NCBI RefSeq assembly: GCF_052324685.1
Contig: NC_135222.1
Span: 8,295,373 to 8,359,372 of the forward strand
DNA from: Brachyhypopomus gauderio
Taxonomy: Eukaryota > Chordata > Actinopteri > Gymnotiformes > Hypopomidae
Length of the DNA stretch: 64,000 bases
Direction of reading: 5' to 3'
Shown here: piece by piece, positions 54,401 to 64,000 of the stretch
How the letters are laid out: the number at the start of each line of letters is the position of its first letter
Position numbering within the stretch: the first letter of the stretch is position 1
Made by a program: the position numbers and the translations under genes
Notes under the pieces: model-generated
Told to the model about the DNA's origin: nothing
The model's input: only the letters and a program-made list of their open reading frames with translations
Database searches by the model: none

Positions 54401-57400
54401 CTTACACTAGTTCAGTGAAAGTTAACTGAATATGGTCTTTCAAAAGTGGATGCATTATTAACATTATAAACATTTTCAACCATGAGGTCCTGAAAATCCA
54501 AACCTGACACACAATTATTTTTATTATTATTTTTTATTTGTTGGATTTGTAGAAATCCAGGCGATATGTGCCAGCAAGACGCAGCGGTCAGTCCATGACC
54601 CTTCCTCTCAAAACATCAGTCTCCATGTTGGCCATCAGCCAGAGGGACATAGATGGTAAGTCACTTTGCCAGATTCCTGTTTTTTTTTCTCCCCCAGATG
54701 TTCTTAGCTGTCCTTGAGGTGTGTTGTAGATGGCTACAGGCTCCTGGCCAAATCCTTCATAATCTGTCACAAAGCCCCTGGTGTCTGTGTCACTCTTGTA
54801 TAGGGGGGTTTTAAGGACAAAACAATCCATACAGTTGTTCTGCTAGAGATGATTTTGAGGGTCAATAATGCAGACATGGTATTTATTCAGTAGTCAGTTA
54901 CTGATCTTCCTCAACAACATGGACCCTAGTATAAAAATAAGACCCCCTCTTACAGCAGCCCCAGTTTTTCTCCCCATTTTGGACACTCCTGCCCCTTCCG
55001 ATCATAACCAGACCCCTTCCGCCCCCTGAGGTACTGAGATGTGTTTTGGTATCTTTTGTGCCCCTGGCCGACACCACTCATCAGTGGAAAGGAATCGGCG
55101 AAAGAGGCGGATTTCTTTTGTCTTCAGCATCTCATCAGTGCTCCAGAAATATAAAACCGATTTTGCCATCAACTCTTCATCGAGTGATGAGGAGGACTCT
55201 ATAAGTAAGTTGCTGCAGTACAGCCTCAGTGCGCTATGGTAGCTCCTCTACGTGAATCCCCACGTAGAACCTGGCACGTCTCTCCCCGTAGCACAGTAGC
55301 TTTGTTCGAGGCCAGATAGTCCTTGTGAATCTTAACCGGCTGAAAATCGGGAGTTACGGCTCGAACGGTTTGGAACAGCACCTTAAAAACCCAGCACAGC
55401 TACGAAAGCACTATTTTTGAACCCAACAGTGTTATTTTAGTCTTTTTGAAACCCCATGGTTTTATTTGGGCCAGAGATCAGCCCTTACTGAAATGTTTAC
55501 AATATTTTTCCATCTCCATGGCGGAGTTGCTAGCAACACAACCCTGCCAACTTTCTCCACTTTGTCTTCCTCTCGAACTGTTTGTCCCAAAAAAACCTTG
55601 AATTATCCGCTGCCCGGATGACTGTAAGTCTGAGAGACTGTGGTTTTCATATCTGGAATTTGCTTCTCCCTGGTTTTCGTTGACTCTTACATGAGATGTT
55701 GAGATTCTTTTTCAGTATGATCTGCATGCTCTCATAGTAATGTACATAGAAGCACACAATTAGAGGTCTTGTTCGAAAATATTTACCGCTTAAAACAAAC
55801 ACCACAACCAAAAACTGCCAAAGGTACCTAGTATTGCTTGAAAATGGGACTGTTGATTGTCATATTTTTGTGTGAAATGTTTTTCGTAATGAGTGAAATT
55901 CTACTGTGTTCTTGTGTCTTTCAAGGTCTGAGGTCCTATACGAGCAATTCAAGTTCTCTGGGCTACAGGTGAGATGTCTGTGTTTTTAAAACACAAATAT
56001 TAATTGACATTCATAAAACTATTTTTTATTATTACTATTTAAGGAGAAAGGAATCTATTTGCACTGCATGGCCCAAAAGCATTGTAGCATTACATTGTAG
56101 TATAAAAATAGTACCAGTGACTGTATGCATTAATCTATCATCTGTTACTATGCATGTTGTGCTACAATGCTTTAGGCAGAACAAGTAACGAATGTTAAAC
56201 TTGAGAAGCAAGATTATTGTAACAGATCTCTGCATTGAAATGTGTATATATATACTTCTTCAGTATCACGGAAGAGGAGCCCGGCCCTTTAAGAGAGGGT
56301 TTTGAAGGCAAGAGTGGAACCAAAATGAGCCGCACCTTCAGTTACTTGAAGAATAAAATGTACAAGAAAACCAGGGTATGTCAACACAAAGTTTCTAATC
56401 AGTCCCTCACTGTGAAAGAACATGTGATAAATACACTCTGTCTCCACTGTGGAGGAAGTGAAGCAGGAAGTTTGAGATTCCACGAGATCCGCGGGCACAG
56501 CCATCAGTCTGGACAAGTCCTCCACTTTTAGCGGCTCCTTTCTCAAGGTTACCCTAATGTCTAACAACTCCTGGAAGTCAAACAGATTCCAGGTGTTTAC
56601 TGAAGTATGTTTTGTGCCGGTATCACGTGCTGGAGGTGGTCTCACCACTGCGTTCGCATAAAGAGTCTGCCGGTCTGCTGTTATGGGGGAGGGGAGGGTG
56701 TCTCTGTCTCGAGATGATCAACAGGGAGGAGGTGCCATGCCTCCTGCGATTAGCTCATCACTTCCCCTCCGCTGAGCGTGCGGCTGTGTCTCGTCTCGTC
56801 TCACAGTGCTAGCGAGCCTCTAAAGGCTCACCGTCCGCTCCGTTATGCAAACATGCAGAAAACTTTTTGTGCACGGCCGCTACCTCAAGGTACCTGGCTT
56901 AAAAGGAGAGGAGGTAGGATGCCTCTGTTTCAAGCATGGCTTTAGCTTGTTAGCATTACACTCTGAATCTGGTTTTATGCAATAAGTCGTCATTATAACT
57001 GGTAGCGGCTGGTAGCAGTGGACTGTGTTGTCAGTTTAAATGTTTTGCATAAATAGGGGATGTGCATGTAGTCTTCAGACTCTTGGGAGAGTGGTGGGCC
57101 TTCTCACTTCTTTGGGGGGGCGTCACAATTAACACCTTGTTGACAGTCGTGTCATGAGATGTGGTTGTGCATATTTGAAGCACATTTAAACCTGTTTGTG
57201 CTGGCTTCGTCTTGGTCTTTTTTTTTTTTCTTTGTTGTTGCAAACAGGAAGCTGGCAATAGGGGAACTTGTTACTGGGGATACTTTTAATATATGAAATT
57301 TGCATGTGTCTGAATGCAAAATGTTGCCATTCTGTAATTACTCTGCTTCTGAGTATTTACTAAATTTGGGAATCCCTTGATAAAAGATGAAATGTTTTGC

Positions 57401-60400
57401 TTTGGTATAAGGGGTGGGGGTGCTGTCCTTGCACAATCCTTTTGTATTTCATACTGCAACTGAAAGTTGCACAAAGTTTCTAAATGGTTAACAACCATGA
57501 GTGTGTTACTGGTATTCTCAGTGTATTTGGAGCGTAACTGTCCCTCTGTCTCGCCACACGCACGTTCACTCAAACAGGAAAAAGACAAAGAGAAAAACAG
57601 GGACAAAGACAGAGAAGCCAAGGACAGGGAGAAGAAAGCCATGAGCGGACATCTGTTCAGCTCCGTGACGACGTCCCATGCAGCCTCTTGCCAGCACTGC
57701 AACAAACCCCTCGGCGCTAAAGATGCCGTCAGCTGCACAAGTAAGAGCTCCTCAAAGCGCCATCACAGCTTACAGGCCTGGAGTCCGGGCCACGCCGCAT
57801 GACGCCTGTATGTGCTGGACTGGTGTCGTCCAAGTCCGGAGGTTTTGGATCTAACTCCACCCCCAGTTGCAGTTCACTTCTAACCTCCGTTAGAACACCG
57901 GTGCTCCAGCTGAGGGCTTCAAGCAGCCCCTTCTTAGTAGAAGCAGGTGTAATGGAGATACATCGGAAAAGATCTCCAGCGTCAGAGTCAGGACAGACCA
58001 GCCGGAGTGAAGGCGTAGCCTCCGGCTTCACGCGACACCGTCAGTGCTACAGGTGACACCTGAGTTGCATGAGGCCTGGGAAACATTGTGGTCCAAAAGA
58101 CGCAGCCCCTGCGTGGACAGGAACCATGCTGTGGTGTGGTGCATGTCTGCTTGTGCTTTGCATTTCCTGATGGCTACCACTTTTGAAACCTTTTTTTTTT
58201 TTTTTTTTTTTTTGTGGAAACGTTTATGTGACTAGGTGCTATAGATGACTCTTGCAAAGCAGGCCATTTAAGACTGGCTATTGAAACTACAGCTGCTGTA
58301 TTTATGTAACACCTGTATGCAACATCCTGCAATGTTACGTTAAAAAGAGGCCAGTGTATAAAATAACTTATCCCTCTGCCTTTATCCACGTTACGCTTTG
58401 ACTCTGAGCCCTGGTAGGGAATAATGAGATATTCGTTGTCATGCAGCACCTAGTCGGTAGTCATTTCACAAGACAGCTTCATTGCATAACACTGGGAGCC
58501 TTTTTGGTAACTTCCCATCTGACTTCCTCATGGCCCAGTCAAAGTGAAATGCACTTCACGTAAAGATACACTTCATTTCTTTGCTTTTTATTTGTAGCTC
58601 TTCGTACAATAGTTTGCCTATTCGTAATCAGTGAGGTGTTGAAAAGCTTTGTTTGTTCTTCCTAATTCTAAATAACGAATGATTATTTTGCTTCTCAATA
58701 CCACATATTGAATGACCAAAGGGTCTTGTGCACAAGCCCTGGATTGCACTGAAGTTCTGCTGTTTTACACTCTGCTTTATTCTCTGCCAAAAAAATATTC
58801 CCAGTTCAAATCCAATGTAGAGAACAGAAACCCCACTGAGACCTTTGTCCACTGATCTGCTGTTACTGGGTTTGCTATGTTCGACCATGCAGAAACTAAA
58901 TCTAAATCTACTACATGTTCTTTTCTTATTGCTGTGCTGTTCAATTGCATACCTGCTACCTTATAATTCAGCTCACTGAAACAAAAGATTATGCGCACTG
59001 TTCATCGCTCAAGTATTTAACGAAAACCATATTTGTGGACTTTAGAATCCCAGCAATGTCGCATAACAGCACTCGAAGCAATGGAAACGTTGGAACTATC
59101 AGTGTGTTACATGGGCTGTGTAAATTTCTAAATGTTGCGATAACAGCTGATCCTTTCCTGTAGAGCTAGCTGATGATGTAGCGTTTTCAGTTAGATTCCT
59201 GCCATTTGGAAGAAGCTCTTTTGGGTTTCACAACAATGCCATATTTTTTCTTATGCGCACTGATCCATGGTCAGGTTTGGGCTTTTTTGGTCCATGAAAT
59301 GAGTGCACCAGGGAAGGAAGTAGCTGACCCCATTGCAGCGCTCCTTGCTTAATGCAAGACTGCTGAAATGACTGTTAAATGCTTAGGACTGTCTGTCCAT
59401 GACGAAGTGGTAGTATAGGTATAAATACTGATCTTTTTACAGGTTGCAATGTGTGTGTTCACAAGAGCTGCAGAGACAACATTCCTGTGTGTGCCAAGGG
59501 AAAGGTAGTCATTCTTTGCCTTATTTGTGATACCTCCAAGTGGATTTTCAAATCACTTTAACATGCTGTAAAATGTTAGTTTTTCTGATTGTTTCCGTTT
59601 GTTCTTCTAGTTTCAGAAACAGCAGTTAGCTGTGCCAGAGCCGGCCTCTATGCCTGGAGTTACTTTACGAGTGAAAAGTACGTTCGATTTTTCTTTCTTA
59701 ACGTCCACTCAAAGTGGCACAACACATAATTACAAACATTGCATTTTTAACTTAATTGTGTGTGTTTGTGTTGTTTCATTAAGATACTGCACCACGAGAA
59801 AGACCTTGGTCTGCCGTCTTGTGTCCTGATGACCACCATTTGGGGATCGTCCCTCGTAGACACACAAGCATCATGCCTTTTAATAGCAGTAACCTCTCCA
59901 AAAGCATGTCAATCAGTAACATAGCAGTGTGAGTTCATTGTGTCTTTTCTTTAATCAAAACGTGTGGGCAAGCTGGCAGTGCTTTCCTGAAGCTCAGTCA
60001 TAAGTGGGAAGGTCTAATGAAATTCTGAGAGTCTCCAGTTAGGCACTGGATCTACGTAGCATATGTGTAATTAGCTAAAAATGTATTAGCATGAACTATT
60101 AGCATAACTGGGTCCTTGTCTCCTTCCAGATTCGATGACATGTCCATAAAGGGTCTGCGGTATCTGTCACAGTCCACCGACTCTTTGCACAAAGTCAACA
60201 AGGTCATGGAGTCCACAGAGTCTCTGCCAGATGAAGGTGAGCAGCCCCTTCCCACCCCCCCGACTTGCCATGGGTCTGTTTCTGCTTCCGAGAGCTTCCT
60301 CTTATCTGCTCAACAGCTGGCGAGCAGGTGCAGACTTCAAACGGGTCCTGAAGTCTGCTTGACCGGGCGGCCGGCGGGAGGGAGCTGCGAGCTCTTTGGG

Positions 60401-63400
60401 GACGCCGCGTGTTTTTGTTGTGCAGCGAGATCTTATCCCGTGCGTTGAACCGAACTTCCGTGTTTTCGGTTCATCTGTTGCGTAGGAACGGAGATGGTTG
60501 ACGGGCAGCTGATGGGGGAGTTTGACACGGACGCTAAGGAGCTGGAGGTCGATTCCTGGAGCTTCACCACAGACAAGAAATACCTAAAGAAGCTCAAGAA
60601 GGACGTCATCAAGAGACAAGATGTCATTTTTGGTAGGGGGACTGGAGGCTGGAGCTGATGTTCAGCTAAAACCTGATGTCCAGCTAAAACCTGAGACCAG
60701 TAATCTAACTCTCACCTTTGTGCTTCTTGAGAATTGTATCCTCAGACCAGACTGGAAAACAAACCTACTAATCTCAAATAAGAAGAAAATACACTAGAAA
60801 ATACAGACATTGTACATTTAAATAGTGGTCAGGTTCTACTAGTTATAAAATATAAAAAATTACATTCAGTGTCTGCTGACCAAAACGTCCAACTCAAGGA
60901 TATTTCTCATTATTCTCCAAATAACAAGGATTCTGTTTAAATGTAGACAGAACCAAAACCCTTAATACGTCCTACTGGAGCAGTACTTCCTTTTTTAGCT
61001 CCTCTCTTGACCCAGTTTTTATGGGTGTAATGTGAAAGGTAAACAGTGCAGTCTGGATAAACAATGAGCTATAATCACAGGGACTCTCTCACTCTCTCGC
61101 TCTTTCTCTTTACTCTCTCATTCTCTCTCTCCCCCTCCTTCCAGAGCTGATCCAGACAGAAATGCACCACCTGCGGACCCTGCGGATCATGTCGGAGGTG
61201 TACATCAAGGGCCTCCTCAAGGAGGTGCAGCTTGAGCAGCAGACGGTGGAGAAGATGTTCCCCATGCTGGAGGACCTGCTAGAACTTCACAGGCTCTTCT
61301 TCAGCAGCCTCCTGGACCGGAGGAGGGAGGCCAAGCAGGAGGCCGACGACGACGGCTTCGTCATCCGCAGGATCGGGGACGTCCTGGTCAAGCAGGTGAG
61401 GAAAGACCACATCGCGGGCGTCCGGAGAACGTGCCACGTGCTCCGTGGATTCTAACGACCTTCTGCGATATGTTGTAGTTCTCCGGAACTAGCGCTGAAA
61501 GCATGAAGAGGGTGTACGGGAGGTTCTGCAGCCGGCACAGCGAGGCTGTGAACACGTACAAGGAGCTGCTTGCCAAAGACCGTCGCTTCCAAGCCTTCAT
61601 CAGGGTAGGCCGCTCGTTTACCTCTGTTGTTTGGTTTGTTTTGAAGATAATCAAACAAAAAAAAAAAAGATAACGGCCTCTGTAGATAACTGCCTCCATC
61701 CCGCCAAACCTGCAATGATCCAAACTTTCAGAAAAAGATGAGCAGCAGCGTGGTTCGTCGGCTCAGCATCCCAGAGTGCATCCTGCTTGTCACGCAGCGA
61801 ATAACCAAGTACCCCGTCCTGATGCAGAGGATCCTCCAGCACACCAAAGGTGAGCCTCCCCAACACCGCCAGGGCCCTGGACGCCGGCCCAAGCCAGCCC
61901 GAGCATCCGCGGCGTCCAGTTCCGAGAGAGCCGCGGTATTTCTCCCCGCATAAACAGCCGCACCTAACGGATGGCCTTGCCGCTGCCCGTACGGGGAGGC
62001 GGCCCCATCCACCGCATACAGCGGCCAACGGCTGCTGCGTCTTAAGCGGGTGGCTGAAAGGTTTTTTGGACGGGTTCCCAGCTCACCGCCAGACGAATGC
62101 AGTGCGAGATTTAAAAGGCCAGTCCGAGCCAATGTAGCACACTCCCTTCCAAGGGCAACATGGAAAGATGCATGATTTTTAATAAGGGAGCATAGCCTTT
62201 TCAAAATATTTTTAACATGAAATGAAATGTGAATGTTGGTTGTTTGCAAGGAATTTCGGTGTGTTCGCTTTGTGCTGTCTGTACATCTGTGTTTATATGT
62301 CTGCGTGTGTGTACATCTGTACATAGACCAACAGGAGGACTATGAGGATTTGACACAGGCCCTGCATCTCGTCAAAGAGATCGTCGCTGCCGTGGACAGG
62401 AAGGTGAACGAGCATGAGAAGAAGATGAGACTGAAAGAGATCCACAACCGGACAGACGGCAAATCCATCATGCGCATGAAGAGTGGCCAGATGTTTGCTC
62501 GACAAGATCTCATAAGAGGCAGGAAGCTCCTTCACGATGGCCCGCTGCAGTTGAAGAACTCAGCAGGCAGACTGAAGGGTAATGTCTTCCTCAAAGTTTC
62601 CTCCCTCCTCTCTTTTGCCATGGAATTAAAATCATAAGCGTTCTGTCTAAAAATACATAAAGATATATATATACAAAAAACAATGATCAGACCTTTGATC
62701 AGTTTTCTCACTCCTTTACTATGTTAGGTTCAGCACCAAATGGTTTATTTAGTTGATCAGCCTAACATCGGATGAGTGCAGACCTCAGTACATTCAGCCC
62801 CATGGAGTCTGACAGTGTGCAGGAATCCGCTGGGAGTTGACCAAACGCGAGTCTGAAAATCCAGAAAAGAAAAGAAAAAAACACATTAACAGATGACTCG
62901 AATTTGCTAGAGAATAAATAATGACTTTTGGAACGATGTCTTTCGAACAAAAGAGTCAAAGGTGTAATTATTTAGCAGCGATGCCAGATTTCTTGTTTGA
63001 GACAGACTGAAACCTGATTTGGAAGCGAAAGCGTTTCTGCCTTGTGTAAAGAGTGGCAGTTGGAGCATTAGAGTCGAAAGCTGTTTTGCTATTTCTGGAT
63101 CTGCACAGCTTGGAACTTAAGAATATAAGGCCAAATGTCCAAAAAACCCAATCCAAAGCGAGAATAGCATCAGAATTCAGTCTTGCACCAGGACATTTAT
63201 TTATTTATTTATTTTAAGCACATCTACAACAAAAGGGATGAAAACAAGACAAGTCGTAAAGTAGCTTATTTGAAGGCCAACTCCCGTTTGGAAGGCTGTT
63301 CTACGGAAGTTGGGGTGAAGAGCCTCAGACATTACATTCTATACAGAGGAATGTATTAAAACTCCCTCCTAGTCAGCACAGAAGATTTACAGTGAACGCT

Positions 63401-63706
63401 TAACTTATTCTATTGCCAAACGGAACATATTTGGACTGTGTTTTTGCTGATGTTTGTCAGATTGAAATGTGGCACTTATACCCAAACTCCCCTTATGCCT
63501 AACTGTTGTAACTACAGATCTTTTCACGTACGCAAACCACTAAATACTGTATATTTCATCAGAATATATAGATCGTCTTATTATTTGATTGTATTTTAAG
63601 GTTTGCGTTTTTTGTTTGTCTTGCCACAGATGTCCAAGCAGTGCTGCTTTCTGACGTTTTGGTGTTCCTGCAAGAGAAGGACCAGAAATACGTCTTCGCT
63701 TCTCTG
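31796..63706 (+). CDS. akap13: AKAP13 (AKAP-Lbc), N-terminal 1888 codons; 3' part beyond window
   Basis: RhoA guanine-nucleotide exchange factor and scaffold. Coding exons: 31796-31828, 34133-34295, 36297-36584, 38646-38829, 39553-39730, 40147-42157, 43166-43248, 49181-49274, 50552-50608, 51085-51200, 51532-51573, 52106-52410, 52673-52720, 53880-54048, 54553-54655, 55085-55204, 55926-55968, 56264-56375, 57578-57740, 59443-59504, 59611-59677, 59784-59928, 60130-60236, 60486-60632, 61145-61395, 61479-61604, 61732-61849, 62327-62578, 63630-63706. They form one frame of 1888 codons with consistent phase at every junction. The start [11 protein letters not shown] nearly equals human AKAP13 and differs from ARHGEF28. 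[11 protein letters not shown] and [13 protein letters not shown] also mark AKAP13. Exons 50552, 51532 and 55085 are the least certain. The PH end and the C-terminal coiled coil lie outside. Confidence 0.92.
34133..38829 (+). CDS. akap13: akap13 N-terminal domain and ankyrin-like repeat exons
   Basis: Three exons (34133-34295, 36297-36584, 38646-38829) encode about residues 12-222. They contain [12 protein letters not shown], the WSLLG motif and then the ankyrin-like segment [20 protein letters not shown] and [20 protein letters not shown]. The order and exon junctions match the AKAP13/ARHGEF28 N-terminus. The region is notably GC-rich compared with the surrounding introns. Confidence 0.88.
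34328..34344. repeat. Homopolymer C17 followed by T run
   Basis: Pyrimidine tract 33 bases downstream of the donor of the second akap13 coding exon. Confidence 0.9.
34690..35610. other. CpG-rich intronic block in akap13
   Basis: This interval has many CG dinucleotides (CCGGACACGAGCCGCTGG, GACCGTTCCGCCGGTCGC, GAGCGCCGCGCCTCC) in an otherwise AT-rich intron. No coding exon with correct phase was found. It could be an intragenic CpG island or enhancer. Confidence 0.4.
38070..38133. repeat. (GT)n microsatellite
   Basis: About 32 GT units in the akap13 intron before the ankyrin-like exon. Confidence 0.95.
39802..39867. repeat. (CT)n microsatellite
   Basis: About 32 CT units starting about 70 bases after the donor of the 39553-39730 exon. 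Confidence 0.95.
40147..42157 (+). CDS. akap13: akap13 large acidic exon
   Basis: A 2011-base exon (acceptor TGCTCTCTCAG at 40146, donor AAAG|GTGAGA) encodes about 670 low-complexity residues rich in Glu, Asp, Ser and Thr (about 283-952). Mammalian AKAP13 has a similar but larger exon carrying the PKA-RII anchoring helix. I do not see an equivalent amphipathic helix here; a short ADLIED near residue 890-905 is the only resemblance. Three perfect 18-bp repeats encode EPSSEL (41452-41505). Sequence conservation outside short motifs is weak, as usual for this exon. Confidence 0.85.
41452..41520 (+). repeat. In-frame 18-bp tandem repeat (EPSSEL x3 plus partial)
   Basis: GAGCCTAGCTCGGAGCTT is repeated exactly at 41452, 41470 and 41488, with a partial fourth copy ending EPSSVHE. 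It adds acidic/serine units inside the large akap13 exon. Confidence 0.95.
44157..44262. repeat. Purine-pyrimidine alternating GT/GC repeat
   Basis: GT repeats interspersed with GCGCGC and CACGTG segments over about 105 bp in the 43248-49181 intron. Confidence 0.9.
45150..45430 (+). promoter_or_regulatory. GC/purine-rich block, possible internal akap13 promoter
   Basis: G- and A-rich sequence with many CG dinucleotides and runs of G (GGGGGGGGGGAC at 45301-45312, GGGGGAGCAGGGGGGAGGGG near 45350). It lies about 130 bases before the candidate first exon at 45563 and contrasts with AT-rich neighbours. There is no TATA box. Confidence 0.4.
45563..45637 (+). CDS. Candidate alternative first exon of a shorter akap13 isoform
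   Basis: ATG at 45563 opens [20 protein letters not shown], then VVLVK, ending exactly at a strong donor AAG|GTAAGG in phase 0. The next akap13 exon (49181) begins in phase 0, so it would splice in frame to [12 protein letters not shown]. Immediately upstream (45150-45420) is a GC-rich, purine-rich, CG-containing block such as GGTGCGGACGCGTG, suggesting a promoter. Mammalian AKAP13 also has internal promoters giving Brx/Lbc forms (established). That this exon is used is inference; an untranslated or spurious exon remains possible. Confidence 0.45.
46435..46499. repeat. (GT)n microsatellite
   Basis: About 30 GT units, akap13 intron. Confidence 0.95.
47788..47817. repeat. (CT)n microsatellite
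   Basis: About 15 CT units, akap13 intron. A GT-rich stretch lies just upstream at 47548-47612. Confidence 0.9.
51020..51078. repeat. (TG)n microsatellite abutting an akap13 acceptor
   Basis: About 29 TG units that end six bases before the AG of the exon starting at 51085, replacing the usual pyrimidine tract. Confidence 0.95.
51414..51470. repeat. (AC)n microsatellite
   Basis: About 28 AC units in the intron between the 51085-51200 and 51532-51573 exons. Confidence 0.95.
51574..51601. repeat. (GT)n run forming the donor flank of a small akap13 exon
   Basis: The donor after the 42-bp exon reads AAAG|GTCTG and then continues as TG repeats, so the intron starts with a dinucleotide run. Confidence 0.85.
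52106..54048 (+). CDS. akap13: akap13 exons with 14-3-3-type and PKA-type sites
   Basis: Exons 52106-52410, 52673-52720 and 53880-54048 encode about residues 1084-1257. Key conserved stretches are [20 protein letters not shown], then RRHSWEPGK, and HRRSYSLEGL. RRHSWxPG matches the human AKAP-Lbc site that binds 14-3-3 when PKA phosphorylates the serine (established for human). RRSYSLEGL is another basophilic-kinase style site. These are the strongest landmarks linking the central exons to AKAP13. Confidence 0.88.
55085..55204 (+). CDS. akap13: akap13 symmetric 120-bp exon, possibly optional
   Basis: The exon begins [20 protein letters not shown] and ends in the acidic serine cluster [11 protein letters not shown]. 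It is 120 bp with phase 1 on both sides, so it can be skipped without frame change. The donor ATAA|GTAAGT is good; the acceptor (CCACTCATCAG) has a weak pyrimidine tract. I do not recall a counterpart in the main human isoform. The basic patch plus CK2-like SDEED could be a regulated insert. It may also be a mis-called exon. Confidence 0.55.
   Translation, partial: WKGIGERGGFLLSSASHQCSRNIKPILPSTLHRVMRRTL
56264..59504 (+). CDS. akap13: akap13 C1 (phorbol-ester-type) zinc finger exons
   Basis: Exons 56264-56375, 57578-57740 and 59443-59504. The first ends [20 protein letters not shown]. The second starts with a charged Lys/Glu/Asp stretch ([20 protein letters not shown]). The zinc finger follows: [30 protein letters not shown] and PVC. 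All the expected His and Cys zinc ligands are present across the 57740/59443 junction. It is the atypical C1 domain of the AKAP13 family. Confidence 0.9.
58191..58213. repeat. Homopolymer T23
   Basis: Run of T in the intron that splits the C1 domain of akap13. No retroposon body could be tied to it. Confidence 0.9.
60486..63706 (+). CDS. akap13: akap13 DH (RhoGEF) domain and start of PH domain
   Basis: Exons 60486-60632, 61145-61395, 61479-61604, 61732-61849, 62327-62578 and 63630-63706. The DH domain starts near [20 protein letters not shown] and includes [30 protein letters not shown] and the conserved [20 protein letters not shown]. This is the Rho-exchange helix region. The PH domain begins around [20 protein letters not shown] and continues [14 protein letters not shown] at the last exon in the window. 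The GEF core is intact as far as it can be read. Confidence 0.93.
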
Positions 63707-64000
63707 GTGCGTCACGAGGTCCCGCTGTTCCCACAAGAATGATGAAGTCATGGTGCACTGCTGATGCAGGTTCTGCATCTGTACGCTGCGTAGTTTAGCC
63801 GCTCTGTTAGAACTGCAGATGCTCACGTCGGCAGGCAGCGACAGTCCAGCACTTGCGGAAGCTTTAGCCACGCTTTCTTTTCCATGCCTGTCAACTGCAG
63901 TTAATATATTTTTTAGAACTTCGGTGCACCTGCCCTAATTGCTCATTATACATTTACCTCGAAATTAGCCCTGGTCCCCTTTGCCTGTCAGAGTGCACAC

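Overview
This window is vertebrate nuclear DNA, almost certainly from a teleost fish. Genes are split into short exons with GT-AG introns. There are long CA/GT, CT and TA microsatellites and fish-type retroposons. The protein families (aminopeptidase N, Mesp bHLH, SV2, AKAP13) are vertebrate. The order anpep - mesp - mesp - sv2 - akap13 groups genes that also lie on one chromosome arm in mammals (human 15q25-q26). The species cannot be fixed from the sequence; an otophysan fish is plausible but is only an inference. Exons below were assembled by hand from splice sites, reading phase and recalled family sequences. No alignment was run.

Layout. (1) 251-2799, + strand: the last seven coding exons of an aminopeptidase N gene, with a solo LTR (1412-1749, 5-bp target duplication) in one intron. 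(2) 4081-10023, - strand: two complete two-exon mesp genes. Each has a compact proximal promoter made of paired T-box half-sites followed by a TATA-like box. The bHLH-coding segment is identical over 131 bp between the two genes, while the rest has diverged, which suggests gene conversion. A copy of the first gene's 3' flank, a small tandem duplication and a MITE-like element lie between them. (3) 13534-19480, - strand: a complete 12-coding-exon SV2 gene, closest to SV2B, predicted at 687 aa. It has one GC-AG intron, a long CA repeat against one acceptor and a 31-bp minisatellite against one donor. (4) 19524-25900: gene-poor DNA with a TA repeat, a decayed LINE fragment and two adjacent tRNA-derived units. 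(5) about 25900 to the window end, + strand: the 5' part of akap13. It has a CpG-rich start with a likely noncoding first exon, then 29 coding exons (1888 codons in one continuous frame) running from the MKLNP start through ankyrin-like repeats, a long acidic exon, a 14-3-3-type site, a C1 zinc finger, the DH domain and the start of the PH domain. A candidate internal first exon (45563-45637) could give a shorter isoform.

The genes do not form a pathway. Mesp proteins act in presomitic and cardiac mesoderm, SV2 in synaptic vesicles, AKAP13 in Rho and PKA signalling, and aminopeptidase N at the cell surface. What joins them is conserved synteny. No wholly new system was found. The most interesting signals are the mesp conversion tract with paired T-box promoters, the akap13 internal start exon, the apparent lack of a PKA-RII anchoring helix in the exons seen, and repeats pressed against several splice sites.
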